From: DASYLJ01 sp964404165 | GTDB taxonomy: Bacteria; Desulfobacterota; Binatia; DP-6 | NCBI GenBank assembly: GCA_964404165.1 | Contig: CAYOIZ010000016.1 | Coordinates: 1 to 64,000 of the forward strand | DNA: 64,000 nt | Direction of reading: 5' to 3' | Shown here: piece by piece, positions 28,774 through 39,280 of the stretch | Numbering within the stretch: the first letter of the stretch is position 1 | How the letters are laid out: the number at the start of each line of letters is the position of its first letter | The notes under the pieces: model-generated | Seen by the model: the letters and a program-made list of their open reading frames with translations, nothing else | Told to the model about the DNA's origin: nothing | Database searches by the model: none | Made by a program: the position numbers and the translations under genes

Positions 28774-30156
28774 ATGATCGTGTGGAACGAAGAGAACGTC
28801 GCCCACCTCCTGTCGCGCGCCGGGTTCGGTGGCAACGACAAGGACGTGGCCAAGTACCTGCGCTACGGCCAGGCGCTCGCCGTCGACCGCCTGGTCGACG
28901 TGAAGGGCAGCCCGTCGAAGGGCCCGGGTAAGGCCGACTACGACAAAGAGGTCCTGACCACCCTCCGCTCGTGGTGGATCAAGCGGATGGTGAAGGCCAG
29001 CACCCGCCGCGTGCAGGAGAAGATGTGCCTCTTCTGGCACGACCACTTCGCCACCGGCATCGACGTGGTGAAGAACAACCTGTGGATGGCGAAGCAGAAC
29101 GCGTTGTTCCGCCTCTACGGTCTCGGTCCCTTCCGCACGCTCTGCATCGAGATCACGCGCGATCCGGCGATGCTCGACTTCCTCGACGGCCGCATCAGCA
29201 CCGTGACCAAGCCGAACGAGAACTACGGTCGCGAGTTCATGGAGCTGTTCGCGCTCGGCGTCAGTGATCTGAACGGCGTCGACAACTACACGCAGACCGA
29301 CGTCGAGGAGGTCACGCGGGCGTTCACCGGCTTCGAGGTGGTGAGCGACGTCGGCACGTTCAACCCGGCGCGGTTCGACGGCGGACAGAAGACCTTCTTC
29401 GCCGGCATGCCGCACCAGGCGGGACCGGCGAACTTCGGTGTCGTCGACACGGCGCAGGTGCCGCTCGTCACCAACAACGCCATCGACGCGATCCTGGCGC
29501 ACCGCGACAGCGACGGCGAGCTCACCATGCCGCGCTTCCTGGCGAAGAAGTTCTGGGAGTACTTCGCGTATCCCGGACCGTCGAAGACACTGATCGACGA
29601 GCTCACGCCCGACTTCATCGCGGGCGGCTTCGTCATCGCCGACCTGCTGCGCGCCATCTTCATGCACGACGAGTTCTACTCGACGGCGGCGAAGACGCAG
29701 TCGGTGAAGAATCCGTGCGAGTTCGCCGTGCACGCCATCCGCGCGCTCGGTGCCAGCACGAACGCGAAGGGCCTGCCCGACTACTTCGAGGAGATGGGCA
29801 TGAGCCTCTTCGAGCCGCCGGGCGTGAACGGCTGGGCGCAGGGCAAGTCGTGGCTCTCGAGCGGACAGTTCCTGGCGCGCGTCGAGTTCGCGCAGGCGCT
29901 CGCCGCCGGCCGCAGCTCCGAGCTGAAGCTCACGCCGAAGAAGGTCATCGACTCGCGCCTCACGAGCGCCACCGCCGTCACCGATCAGCTCCTCGGACGG
30001 CTCGGCATCGCGTCGCACGTACCCGCCGACGCGCGGCAGGCGCTCATCGACTACTTCGAGGGTGCCACCAACTTCACCGACTCCACCGTCCTCGAGAAGA
30101 AGGTCCGCGGAGCCATCGTGCTCATGCTGGCGCTTCCCGAGTTCCAGATCCACTGA
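28774..30156 (+). CDS. DUF1800 domain protein
   Basis: 460 residues. Opening NVAHLLSRAGFGGNDKDV, then KMCLFWHDHFATG, NALFRLYGLGPFRTLCIEITRDPAMLDFLDG, NENYGREFMELFALGV, YTQTDVEEVTRAFTGF and EPPGVNGWAQGKSWLSSGQF are the DUF1800 signatures in order. Start fixed by GGGGAGGG 6 bases before ATG 28774. DUF1800 and DUF1501 genes are adjacent in many Planctomycetes, Myxococcota and related bacteria. Their biochemical role is not established; an exported complex is assumed. First gene of a three-gene operon. Confidence 0.9.
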   Translation: MIVWNEENVAHLLSRAGFGGNDKDVAKYLRYGQALAVDRLVDVKGSPSKGPGKADYDKEVLTTLRSWWIKRMVKASTRRVQEKMCLFWHDHFATGIDVVKNNLWMAKQNALFRLYGLGPFRTLCIEITRDPAMLDFLDGRISTVTKPNENYGREFMELFALGVSDLNGVDNYTQTDVEEVTRAFTGFEVVSDVGTFNPARFDGGQKTFFAGMPHQAGPANFGVVDTAQVPLVTNNAIDAILAHRDSDGELTMPRFLAKKFWEYFAYPGPSKTLIDELTPDFIAGGFVIADLLRAIFMHDEFYSTAAKTQSVKNPCEFAVHAIRALGASTNAKGLPDYFEEMGMSLFEPPGVNGWAQGKSWLSSGQFLARVEFAQALAAGRSSELKLTPKKVIDSRLTSATAVTDQLLGRLGIASHVPADARQALIDYFEGATNFTDSTVLEKKVRGAIVLMLALPEFQIH

Positions 30157-30172
30157 GCGCAGGAGACGGACG

Positions 30173-31474
30173 ATGACCACCACCCGACGCGAGTTCCTGC
30201 AGCGCAGTGCCGCCGCCGCGGCCGCCCTCGTGGCGCCGCATCCGATCATGCAGGCCATGATGGGCGGCGTCGCCAATGCCATGGGCCCGGCCGACGCGAT
30301 CTTCGTGCTGGTGCAGCTCGAGGGCGGCAACGACGGCCTCAACACCGTCGTCCCCATCGATGGACCGCAGCGCACCCTCTACCAGACCAAGCGGCCGAAC
30401 CTGCAGATTCCCGCCGTCAATCTGCTCAACATCGGCGCCGATCCGGTGACGGGCGACGACCTCGGCCTGCACCCGTCCATGACCGACCTGAAGGCGCTCT
30501 TCGACCAGGGGCGCGTCGCCGTGGTGAACGGCGTCGGCTATCCCGGCCAGAGCGGCTCGCACTTCCGATCCGAGGACATCTGGCTCGGCGGCATCTCGTC
30601 GTCGCAGAACTTCTCGTCGGGGTGGTTCGGTCGCTACCTCGACGTCGAGCAGCCCGGCGCGCTGGTGTCGTTCGACTGCGACAACACGCTGAGCCCGCTC
30701 TTCTTCGGCGACGACAGCAACGTGCTCGCCTTCAAGCGGCTGTCCGACTTCGCGCTGCCCGACGATCCGCTCTACCCGGATCTCGCGGCGAAGAAGGCCG
30801 CTCTGGAAGACGCCTACGACGCCGAGGCCACCGCCACCAGCGGTCTCCAGATGACGGTGGGCCTGTCGGGCCAGGCCCTGCTGTCGAAGCTCGACGACTA
30901 CCAGCTGGTCGACACGACGTGGCCGTCGAACCTGAACGGCCTCGCCGGCAATCTCGCGGCACGGCTCAAGCAGGTGGCGTCGATCATCCGGCACGACTAC
31001 ACGCTGTCGCCCGCGAACCCCACGGGGGCGCGCTTCTTCCACGTCCGCCTCGGCGGCTTCGACACGCACACCAAGCAGGGTGCGCTGGCGGGACGGCAGG
31101 CCGACCTGCTGCTCCAGGTGTCGCAGGCGCTGGCGGCGTTCTACGACGACATGGTGGCCCTCGGCGTCGCGAGCAAGGTGCTCACGATGACGTTCTCCGA
31201 GTTCGGCCGCCGCGTCTCCGAGAACGGCGGCGCGGCCACGGCGGGCACCGATCACGGCGCGGCGTCGCCGCTGTTCGTGGTGGGCAATCCGGTGGTGGGC
31301 GGCATCTACGGTCGCGTCCCGGCGCTCGAGACGGCGCAGCTCGAGAACGGCCGCAACCTCCAGTGGCACACCGACTTCCGCTCCGTGTACGCCACCATCA
31401 TCCAGCGCTGGCTCAATGCCGATCCGGTGCCGATCCTCGGCGGCGCGTTCCCGATGCAGGGGTTCCTCACGTGA
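30173..31474 (+). CDS. DUF1501 protein, Tat-exported
   Basis: 433 residues. The N-terminus TRREFLQRSAAAAAALVAP is a twin-arginine signal. The body shows the DUF1501/sulfatase-like pattern: FVLVQLEGGNDGLNTVVP, DLGLHPSMTDLKALFDQGRVAVVNGVGYP, HFRSEDIWLGG, RLGGFDTHTKQG, TMTFSEFGRRVSENGGAATAGTDHGAA and FVVGNPVVGGIYG. The GGND, GFDTH, EFGRR and GTDHG residues form the putative metal site of this alkaline-phosphatase-like superfamily. Ribosome site AGGAGACGG. Its stop overlaps the next start by one base. Confidence 0.92.
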   Translation: MTTTRREFLQRSAAAAAALVAPHPIMQAMMGGVANAMGPADAIFVLVQLEGGNDGLNTVVPIDGPQRTLYQTKRPNLQIPAVNLLNIGADPVTGDDLGLHPSMTDLKALFDQGRVAVVNGVGYPGQSGSHFRSEDIWLGGISSSQNFSSGWFGRYLDVEQPGALVSFDCDNTLSPLFFGDDSNVLAFKRLSDFALPDDPLYPDLAAKKAALEDAYDAEATATSGLQMTVGLSGQALLSKLDDYQLVDTTWPSNLNGLAGNLAARLKQVASIIRHDYTLSPANPTGARFFHVRLGGFDTHTKQGALAGRQADLLLQVSQALAAFYDDMVALGVASKVLTMTFSEFGRRVSENGGAATAGTDHGAASPLFVVGNPVVGGIYGRVPALETAQLENGRNLQWHTDFRSVYATIIQRWLNADPVPILGGAFPMQGFLT

Positions 31475-32418
31475 TGCGTGCGGCGTTGGCGGCCCTGCTG
31501 CTGGCGTCGGCGCCGGCGTGGGCGCTCACGCCGGGCGGCGGCTCGCCCACGACCGACTGCCTCGCCGAATTCGGCGGCACGCCGGCGAACGTCCCGTCGA
31601 AGAACCCGCGCGAGATCCGCTGCATCGACAACGATCCGGCCTGCGACGACGATCCCGATCTCGGCGTCTGCGGGTTCCACGTCGCCGTGTGCCTCAACGT
31701 CGGCGATCCGCGGTTCCCCGCCTGCACGCCGGCGGATCTCGAGGAGTACACGGTCGAGAACGAGCAGCCCGACACCAACCCGCTGCACGACTTCGACTTC
31801 CAGGGGCTCGAAGACCAGATCGCGTTCTCGACGCTCCCGGTCGACGCCTCCCAGCAGGACGTCTGCAGCAACGCCGTCGGCATGAGCGTCTATCTGCCGA
31901 TCCGCATCCGGACCGGCAGCGCGTCGTACCGTCGCGGCAAGAAGCAGATCCGCAGCACGCTTACGACGGCGGGCGGCGTCGCGGACGAGGATCGGCTGAA
32001 GCTCACGTGCATTCCCGCCGAGGACACGACCCCGTGCGACGGCTTGACGTCGACGTTCGACCAGCTCCAGAAGCACGTCTTCACGCCGATGAGCTGCTCG
32101 CGCTCGACGTGCCACAACGTCCGCCAGGACCCGCACGACCTGTCGCTGTCGCCGGGCGAGGCGTACGCGAATCTGGTCGGGGTGGTCCCGGCCAACGCGG
32201 TGGCGAGCTTCGCCGGCAAGCTGCGTGTCGATCCCGGCAACGTCGCCAACAGCTTCATCGTCCAGAAGCTGCGTGGGCTGCTGGCGCCGGGCGAGGGCGT
32301 GCGCATGCCATTCGGGCTGAAGCACCTGAAGGAGCTCGACATCCGCGTTCTCGAGGAGTGGATCGCGGCCGGGGCCCCCGAGACGGGCTTCGTCAGCGCC
32401 ACCGGCTGTCAGCCCTGA
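31474..32418 (+). CDS. Secreted protein with CxDxDxxCD module and CX4CH motif
   Basis: 314 residues with a signal peptide (ALAALLLASAPAWA). Residues ~45-90 hold the module IRCIDNDPACDDD with GVCGFHVAVC, shared with the next two large genes, followed by VRVRC-like LKLTC. The C-terminal third resembles a cytochrome-c-like or DUF1588-type segment: FTPMSCSRSTCHN (Cys-x4-Cys-His, not the heme CxxCH), then SLSPGEAYANLVG, VDPGNVANSFIVQKLRG, RMPFG and LEEWIAAGAPETG, typical of planctomycete/myxobacterial c-type-like domains. Heme binding is uncertain because of the wider spacing. Coupled to the DUF1501 gene. Confidence 0.8.
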   Translation: MRAALAALLLASAPAWALTPGGGSPTTDCLAEFGGTPANVPSKNPREIRCIDNDPACDDDPDLGVCGFHVAVCLNVGDPRFPACTPADLEEYTVENEQPDTNPLHDFDFQGLEDQIAFSTLPVDASQQDVCSNAVGMSVYLPIRIRTGSASYRRGKKQIRSTLTTAGGVADEDRLKLTCIPAEDTTPCDGLTSTFDQLQKHVFTPMSCSRSTCHNVRQDPHDLSLSPGEAYANLVGVVPANAVASFAGKLRVDPGNVANSFIVQKLRGLLAPGEGVRMPFGLKHLKELDIRVLEEWIAAGAPETGFVSATGCQP

Positions 32419-32457
32419 CGTTTGACCGCGCCGCCGTCGTGCCTTAGAGGACGCGCG

Positions 32458-32793
32458 ATGCGAATTCGTGGTGTCGGGCATGTGGGGGCGGCGATCCTTC
32501 TGGGCGGGTTCATTCTCATCGAACCGCCGACGAAGACGGCCGCCGATGGCAGGAGCTGGTCGGTCGACGACGCCCAGCCCATCACGGCGTGGACCAAGAT
32601 CGACGCCTACGACACCAAGGCGGCGTGCGACGACAAGCGCACCGACCGCATCGCCGACGCGTCCGACGACTTGGGGGAGGACGCCGAGCAGGCCGAGGCC
32701 GGCAGCAAGATCGGCGCGGCGTTCAACGCCCGGCTCAAGTCGAAGTGCGTCGCGGACACCGACTTCTTCCCGGCCCCTGCCGCGAAAAAGTAG
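32458..32793 (+). CDS. Small exported hypothetical protein
   Basis: 111 residues. The N-terminal hydrophobic segment GVGHVGAAILLGGFILI may be a signal peptide or membrane anchor. The rest is hydrophilic, with WTKIDAYDTKAACDDKRTD, two Cys (in AACDD and SKCVAD) and an acidic middle. No recognised family. ATG 32458 was preferred to the TTG at 32422. The pattern of a short leader plus a conserved Cys pair resembles other small periplasmic proteins. It lies between two Cys-rich secreted genes, but nothing shows that it works with them. Confidence 0.6.
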   Translation: MRIRGVGHVGAAILLGGFILIEPPTKTAADGRSWSVDDAQPITAWTKIDAYDTKAACDDKRTDRIADASDDLGEDAEQAEAGSKIGAAFNARLKSKCVADTDFFPAPAAKK

Positions 32794-32878
32794 CGATATC
32801 GCGAGATAGCCCGGTCCGGGGTACCAGCGGCACCGAAAGTCGTTGTGGGGTCGGGCTCGGCAACGTTAGGGTCGGGGG

Positions 32879-34282
32879 GTGCGATTCCTCGCCCTCGTGT
32901 CGTCCCTCGCGCTGGTCGTCTCGGCCCAGGCCGCCCTCGTGCCGCAGCAGCGCGGCACGCCGTGTGACGCGGCCTGGGACGTTGGCACCGCGCAGGCGAC
33001 ACCTGGCGCCAAGCCCCGGCAGCCGTGGGACGCCATCTGTGCCGACGGCGACCCAGGCTGCGACCTCGACGGCGCCGAGAACGGCGAGTGCCGGCTGACG
33101 ATCGCCGCCTGCGCCGCGGTGCCGACCGAGGGCTGCACGCCGACGACCGTTCGCAAGGTGGTCGTCCCCCGTGCGACGCGGAAGGTACTTCCCACCCTCG
33201 CGCCGCCGCCGGTACGCACCGCCGGGTGCGGCGAGCCCGTCACGTTGGAGTTGCCGGTGAGCCACGCGCCGGTCGCCCTGACGCTGCGATCGGGAAAGCG
33301 CGGTGTGAGTCGGGTGCGCGTCCGCTGTACGCCGCTGGACCAGTCGCGCCGGCAGAAGGCGCTGTCCCTCCTGGTCCCCACGACGGTCTCGGACTTCGAC
33401 TGGGGCCAGGGCGGCAATGGTCACAACTATCGGCTGTGGCTGGGGGCGCGGTTGAACGCCTGCCTCTCGAGCTGCGACGACGTGACCGACCCCGCATGTG
33501 CCGCCCGTGTCTGCACGCCGCAGTCGCTGCCGCCGCTCGGGCTGCTGAGCAACGGGGTCCCCATCTGTGTCGTGGTCCACGTCGACGAGGGCGCGGCGCT
33601 CGGAACGTTCGATCTGCGGTCCGGTGCGCTCTCCCTGCCGGCGACACTTCGTGCCGACGTGCACGTCCAGACACCGCTCGACGACGTCTGCCCGCGGTGC
33701 AGCGGCGGATCACTCGGGGCCGTGGGACGATGCACGAGTGGCGAGCGCCACGACCAGGCGTGCACCGTCGATGCCTATGGCATCGTCGTGGGATCGCCCA
33801 ATCCGGGTTACTTCCTGTCCTCCGACTGTCCGCCCGACTCCGGCAAGCTCGTGGCCTCACTCCCGATCACGACGACGCTGACGACCGGCAACGCGACGCT
33901 GGCCGGCTCCAACCCGTGCCCCGGGCAGGCGGTCGATGACGCTTGCGGTGCGGGCACGTGTACCGTGGATTGCTCGGGCACGACGCCGACGTGGGGGGGC
34001 ATCAACCAGACGTGCTGCTCGACCAATCCCTCGTTGCCCTGCTTCCCGACCGCGCCCGACGGCTCGGGAAGTCTCGTCCGAACCGGCGTCGCCGTACCGC
34101 TGACGCCCGCGTGGCGGACGCCGGCCAATTCCCGCATTGCGACGGGCGCGGTGCTCGCGGGGACGTTCTGCAGCCCGAAGACGCTGGATCCCACCATCGA
34201 CGACCTGTACGGCCTCGCCGGGCCCGGCGCGCTGCTTCTTCCTGTCGACATGGAGGTGTACCCGGTGATCGCACCGCCGTGA
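32879..34282 (+). CDS. Secreted Cys-rich protein, first of a tandem paralogue pair
   Basis: 467 residues from GTG 32879 behind a G-rich ribosome site. Signal peptide (LALVSSLALVVSAQA). The N-domain has VPQQRGTPCDAAWDVG, CADGDPGCDLDGAENGEC, TIAAC and RVRVRC. The C-domain has GNGHNYRLWLGARLNAC, LLSNGVPICVVVHV, GTFDLRSGALSLP, CPRCSGG, CGAGTCTVDCSG, NQTCCSTNP, CFPTAPDGSGSLVRTG and LAGTFC. Some 26 cysteines are present, so extensive disulfides are expected. It is ~40-50 % identical by eye to the next gene over its whole length. Function unknown. Confidence 0.8.
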   Translation: MRFLALVSSLALVVSAQAALVPQQRGTPCDAAWDVGTAQATPGAKPRQPWDAICADGDPGCDLDGAENGECRLTIAACAAVPTEGCTPTTVRKVVVPRATRKVLPTLAPPPVRTAGCGEPVTLELPVSHAPVALTLRSGKRGVSRVRVRCTPLDQSRRQKALSLLVPTTVSDFDWGQGGNGHNYRLWLGARLNACLSSCDDVTDPACAARVCTPQSLPPLGLLSNGVPICVVVHVDEGAALGTFDLRSGALSLPATLRADVHVQTPLDDVCPRCSGGSLGAVGRCTSGERHDQACTVDAYGIVVGSPNPGYFLSSDCPPDSGKLVASLPITTTLTTGNATLAGSNPCPGQAVDDACGAGTCTVDCSGTTPTWGGINQTCCSTNPSLPCFPTAPDGSGSLVRTGVAVPLTPAWRTPANSRIATGAVLAGTFCSPKTLDPTIDDLYGLAGPGALLLPVDMEVYPVIAPP

Positions 34283-34331
34283 GACGTCGAACCGGCTTGC
34301 AGCCTTGAATGTCCAAGGCATCGGCGTCAGC

Positions 34332-35834
34332 ATGCTGCGCATGCGCGTCATGCCGCTCTTCCTCGTGCTGCTCGCCTCGACGGTGCACGCCCTGCAGGTG
34401 CCGCAGCAACGTGGCAACGCCTGCGCCGTGGTGTGGGACGTCGGTGACGCGACCGCCGTCCCCGGCGCCCTTCGGCGGCAGCCGTGGGAGCTCGTGTGTG
34501 CCGACGGCGACACGCGCTGCGATCACGACGGCCTCGTCAACGACGCATGCGAGATCACCGTGGCGGCGTGCGTGGGGCCGTCCGATTCGGACTGCGTGCC
34601 CGAGCCGCTCACCGGATTGCGGATACCCAAGGCCACGCGATCGGCGCTGCGCGGCTTCGTCCCGCCGGTGGCGGGGGCGTTGGACTCCTGCGGCACGCCG
34701 GGGACGGTCGTCCTGAAGGCGAGCGGCGAGCGTCGTCGCAGCGTGCTCCTGTCCCTGCGCTCCCGGGCGGCGAGTGGGCGCGGCCGCAACCGCCTGCGAG
34801 TGCGCTGCGTGCCGGCGGCCGACTGCGTCGACTGCCCGACGGCCTGCGACCCCGACGCGTGCGCACGTTCCGAGGCCGGCCTCCCGAGTGCGATGACGCT
34901 GACCATCGGCTCGACGGGATCGGATCTCGACCTGGGCTTCAGCGGCGACAACCACAACCACACGCTGGCCGCTCCAACGCGCCTCGACCTGTGCCTCGAC
35001 GGCTGCGACGCGGCGACCGACGCCATCTGTGAGGCGACACTGAAGTGCGAGCCGGTCGCGGGCGAGCCCATCGGTCCTCCGCAGCCGCTCCTCTCCAACG
35101 GCGTCCCGGTGTGCGTCGTCACGCGTCGCACGGCGTCGGCGGACCCCGGTACGTTCGACCTTCGGACGGGCGCCATGACGGTCCCGCTGGAGCTACAGAG
35201 CGAGGTCTACACGCAGACGGCCGATCCGAGTGGCGACAACGTCTGTCCTCGCTGCAGTGGGCTCGCGCTGGGCGACCGTGGAACATGCGAAGCCGGGGAA
35301 CGCCGGGGACTCGACTGCATCGTCGACGGTACGGCGCGCGTCGTCGGCAGCGGTGGCCCCGGCCAGGACTACAACCTCTCGTCGCAGTGCCCTCCCGACG
35401 TGGCCAAGTTGGCGACGACGCTGCCCGTGTCGCTGGTGCTCACCACGGCCGACGCCGTACTGGACGGCCCGTTGCCCTGCCGCGATCAGCTCGTCGACGA
35501 CTCGTGCGGCGCCGGCACGTGCACGGTGGACTGCTCGACGACCGAGCCCGCTCGGGGCGGCGTCAATCAGACGTGCTGCTCCAACAACGTCAACAAGCCC
35601 TGCTTCCCGACCGCACCCGACGGCTCGGGGCGGATCGAGCGCGTCGGTGTGGCGCGTGCCCCCCTGCCCGGATGGCCGGATACGAACTATCCGAAAACGG
35701 GAACGGGCGCGTTGCTGGCCGGGACGTTCTGTCTCCCGAAGACCAACGATGCCACCGTCGACATTCTCACCGGGCTGCCCGGTCCCGGTGCGGTGCTGGT
35801 GCCGGTGACGGTCGACGTGACGGCGCAGGAGTAG
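34332..35834 (+). CDS. Secreted Cys-rich protein, second of the tandem paralogue pair
   Basis: About 500 residues from ATG 34332 (ATG 34341 and 34350 are also possible; TTG 34305 is less likely). Signal peptide MPLFLVLLASTVHA region. The same domain order as the preceding gene: VPQQRGNACAVVWDVG, CADGDTRCDHDGLVNDAC, RLRVRC, then an extra Cys insert (CVDCPTACDPDAC), GDNHNHTLAAPTRLDLC, LLSNGVPVCVV, GTFDLRTGAMTVP, CPRCSGL, CGAGTCTVDCST, NQTCCSNN, CFPTAPDGSG and LAGTFC. A tandem duplication followed by divergence is the simplest history. Function unknown. Confidence 0.8.
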   Translation: MLRMRVMPLFLVLLASTVHALQVPQQRGNACAVVWDVGDATAVPGALRRQPWELVCADGDTRCDHDGLVNDACEITVAACVGPSDSDCVPEPLTGLRIPKATRSALRGFVPPVAGALDSCGTPGTVVLKASGERRRSVLLSLRSRAASGRGRNRLRVRCVPAADCVDCPTACDPDACARSEAGLPSAMTLTIGSTGSDLDLGFSGDNHNHTLAAPTRLDLCLDGCDAATDAICEATLKCEPVAGEPIGPPQPLLSNGVPVCVVTRRTASADPGTFDLRTGAMTVPLELQSEVYTQTADPSGDNVCPRCSGLALGDRGTCEAGERRGLDCIVDGTARVVGSGGPGQDYNLSSQCPPDVAKLATTLPVSLVLTTADAVLDGPLPCRDQLVDDSCGAGTCTVDCSTTEPARGGVNQTCCSNNVNKPCFPTAPDGSGRIERVGVARAPLPGWPDTNYPKTGTGALLAGTFCLPKTNDATVDILTGLPGPGAVLVPVTVDVTAQE

Positions 35835-35843
35835 CCGCGCCGC

Positions 35844-37236
<1,393 letters not shown>

Positions 37237-37265
<29 letters not shown>

Positions 37266-37701
37266 CGACCTGCTCCTTCCAGAACGCGACGAGCATGTCG
37301 CGCAGCGCCTGCACGCGCGACGGTTTCAGTTGGATGCGGGTGGCGCCCGCCTGCTCCAGCGCCACGACCTCGTCGTCCCACCGCGCGGTGCTGACCACCA
37401 GCACGGGCATGGACGCGAGCCGGCCGTCCGCCGCGATGCGGCGCAGCACCTCGGGGGCGTCGAAGTCGGGCAGGCGGAGATCGAGCACGACGAAGGCGGG
37501 ACGGGGGGCGGCGCCGAAGGGCGCCCGCTGCGCCAGGAAGGCCAATGCCTCGGATCCGCTCGACACGCTGTGGACGGCGAAGCGCGGGGTGGTCTCGCGC
37601 AGGGCGGCGTGCACGATGTGCAGGAAGCCGTCGTTGTCGTCCACCACGAGCACCGGCACCGGTGGGGTTGGGACGGACGCGGTGACCTGCCGGGGCGGCA
37701 T
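37237..37701 (-). CDS. Single-domain response regulator (Rcp1/CheY-like)
   Basis: 154 residues with an N-terminal Pro-rich lead, DDNDGF (acidic pocket), FVVLDLRLPDF (phospho-Asp74), PVLVVSTARWDDE (switch Thr/Ser) and IQLKPS (Lys). There is no output domain. The spacing with DLRLPDFDAPEVLRRI resembles the Rcp1-type receivers that pair with phytochrome or hybrid kinases. Translationally coupled by a 29-bp overlap to the sigma-54 activator downstream, so both probably belong to one phosphorelay. Confidence 0.88.
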
Positions 37702-37716
37702 CGAAGACCTGGGACG

Positions 37717-37746
37717 CTCTTAGTGAAGGTGCGGGCCGGGCGTCAA
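37717..37746 (-). promoter_or_regulatory. Candidate promoter for the response-regulator pair
   Basis: On the minus strand TTGACG (37741-37746) is followed 18 bases later by TAAGAG (37717-37722), 16 bp before the receiver gene's start codon. The leader would be very short. Confidence 0.45.
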
Positions 37747-37853
37747 CGCACCGTCAACGATCCTTCACGACGACCCGAACGCCCGCCGGCCGGTGCTTTT
37801 CGGCGCAATGCCGCGATCGCCCGCGGCCCGGCGTTGTCGTTCCCTCACGCCGG

Positions 37854-37883
37854 CACGGGTTCCTCCGGGTCGGACTACCCGTG
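37854..37883. promoter_or_regulatory. Inverted repeat in the divergent gap before the Crp/Fnr gene
   Basis: CACGGGT (37854-37860) and ACCCGTG (37877-37883) form a perfect 7-bp inverted repeat with a 16-bp spacer. The 325-bp gap 37702-38026 also holds the minus-strand promoter and an unusually AT-rich stretch (37905-37975) likely to contain the promoter of the Crp/Fnr gene. No gene was found in it. Confidence 0.3.
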
Positions 37884-38026
37884 AATCGTTGGCGTTCGCC
37901 GCGGCACGGACATTGCTTCGTGTTGGTATGAGACTGAATCAATGGAAGTGAATCGCAAAGTAAGCTAGCGACCGTGACACATGCGCCGGGACCACCGCGT
38001 CCCGGCGACGGAAGGGGGGCGAGACC

Positions 38027-38785
38027 ATGACGTTCGTTGGGGACTATGTCGGGCGCGACGTTCGTCGCGGCATGGGGGGCGGTGGTGGCCTGCCGCCGGT
38101 GCGGGCGTGCGACGCGCCGGCCAAGGTGACGCTCCGGGCGTTGCTGGCGCAGAACATGAGCCGCCTCGGCCTCACCACGGCCGCGGTGGAGACGCTGGTG
38201 ACGCACGCCCGCATCTCGGCCTACCGCGCCGGCCAGGCGGTGTTCGCGCCCACCGATTCCGATCACCTCGTGCACTTCCTCATTCGTGGGGCCGTCCGCA
38301 TCACCTGCGAGATGGGCGGCGCCACCATGACCGTGCGCATCGTGCGGCCCGGCCAGTTCTTCAGCCTGGCATCGTTGTTCGACCATCCCGAGCCGCGCAA
38401 GTTCGGCGCGGTGGCGCACGAGCCGGCGCTGGTGGCACTCGTGAGCCACGAGGCCATGCGGCAGGTGCTGATGGCGCTGCCGCCGGCGAACGCGCTCACC
38501 CTGGTCAGCAGCACCTGGCGGGTGCTGCTGCGGCTCCTCTTCGACAAGTGCGCGTACCTGATGGCGCCGCTGCGCGAGCGGGTCGTGCGGGCCCTCGACC
38601 TGCTGGCGCAGGACTTCGGCACTCCGCACGAGCGGGGGACCCTCATCGACCTCCCCCTGACCCACCACGACGTCGCCGAGCTGGCGGTGGCGTCGCGGGC
38701 CAACGTGAGCCGTTGCCTCTCGGCCATGCGTCGCGACGGCCGTCTCGAGGTCGAGGGCCGGCGCTTCATTCTCGTGCGGCACTGA
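38027..38785 (+). CDS. Crp/Fnr-family transcription regulator
   Basis: 252 residues: an N-terminal ~35-residue Gly-rich lead, the cyclic-nucleotide-like beta-barrel (YRAGQAVFAPTDSDHLVHFLIRGAVRI, RPGQFFSLASLFD), the long dimer helix, and a C-terminal winged helix with THHDVAELAVASRANVSRCLSAMRRDGRLEVEGRRFIL. The recognition helix has Arg/Ser residues (SRANVSR). The cAMP-contact Arg-Ser pair is not obvious, and there is no N-terminal Cys cluster as in Fnr, so the ligand is unknown. Ribosome site GAAGGGGGG. Divergent from the response-regulator pair and a possible regulator of the following oxidoreductase operon. Confidence 0.9.
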   Translation: MTFVGDYVGRDVRRGMGGGGGLPPVRACDAPAKVTLRALLAQNMSRLGLTTAAVETLVTHARISAYRAGQAVFAPTDSDHLVHFLIRGAVRITCEMGGATMTVRIVRPGQFFSLASLFDHPEPRKFGAVAHEPALVALVSHEAMRQVLMALPPANALTLVSSTWRVLLRLLFDKCAYLMAPLRERVVRALDLLAQDFGTPHERGTLIDLPLTHHDVAELAVASRANVSRCLSAMRRDGRLEVEGRRFILVRH

Positions 38786-38860
38786 TCCCGTCGCGGTGAC
38801 GGTGCCCCACGCCCGTCACCGCGCTTTGCCGTCCCGCGCCTGCCGTGCTTTCCTCCGCGG

Positions 38861-39280
38861 ATGCCGGATTCGTCCGCCACGACGGAGCACGAGGCGCGGG
38901 TCTTCGGGCGCTACCTGGTCGGCCAGGTGCCGCCGCCCGAGCTGTGCGCGCGCTACGTCGACGCCGTGCGCGAGCTGTTCACGGCCCCGGCGCCGGCGTC
39001 GGACGCGGCCGTGGTGGCGTTCGCCTGCCGCCATCCGTGGGCGTTGCCGTTCCTCGATGCGGCCGCCGGGCTGCGGCATCCGGGCGGGCTCCTGCGCAGC
39101 AAGCTCCTCGTCATGAGCGCGGTGCTGGAGGCGTCGCCGGCGTTCGCCGACGAGTACCTGCCGCGCACGCCGGGCCGGCTGGCGCTCCTGGCACAGCTCG
39201 GGCTCCACGGCAGCGCCGCCGTCCTGCAGGCGCTGCTCGGCCTCCTCCTGCTGCCCGTAGCGTCCCGCGCCCGCGCATGA
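38861..39280 (+). CDS. Conserved hypothetical protein preceding a GMC-like oxidoreductase
   Basis: 139 residues, mostly helical: EARVFGRYLVGQVPPPELCARYVDAV, then FACRHPWALPFLDAAAGLRHPGGLLRSKLLVMSAVLEASP and a Leu-rich C-terminus (VLQALLGLLLLPVA) that may insert in the membrane. Its stop overlaps the oxidoreductase start (ATGA), so it is likely a partner or membrane tether of that enzyme (inference). The family is not known to me by function. Confidence 0.7.
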   Translation: MPDSSATTEHEARVFGRYLVGQVPPPELCARYVDAVRELFTAPAPASDAAVVAFACRHPWALPFLDAAAGLRHPGGLLRSKLLVMSAVLEASPAFADEYLPRTPGRLALLAQLGLHGSAAVLQALLGLLLLPVASRARA

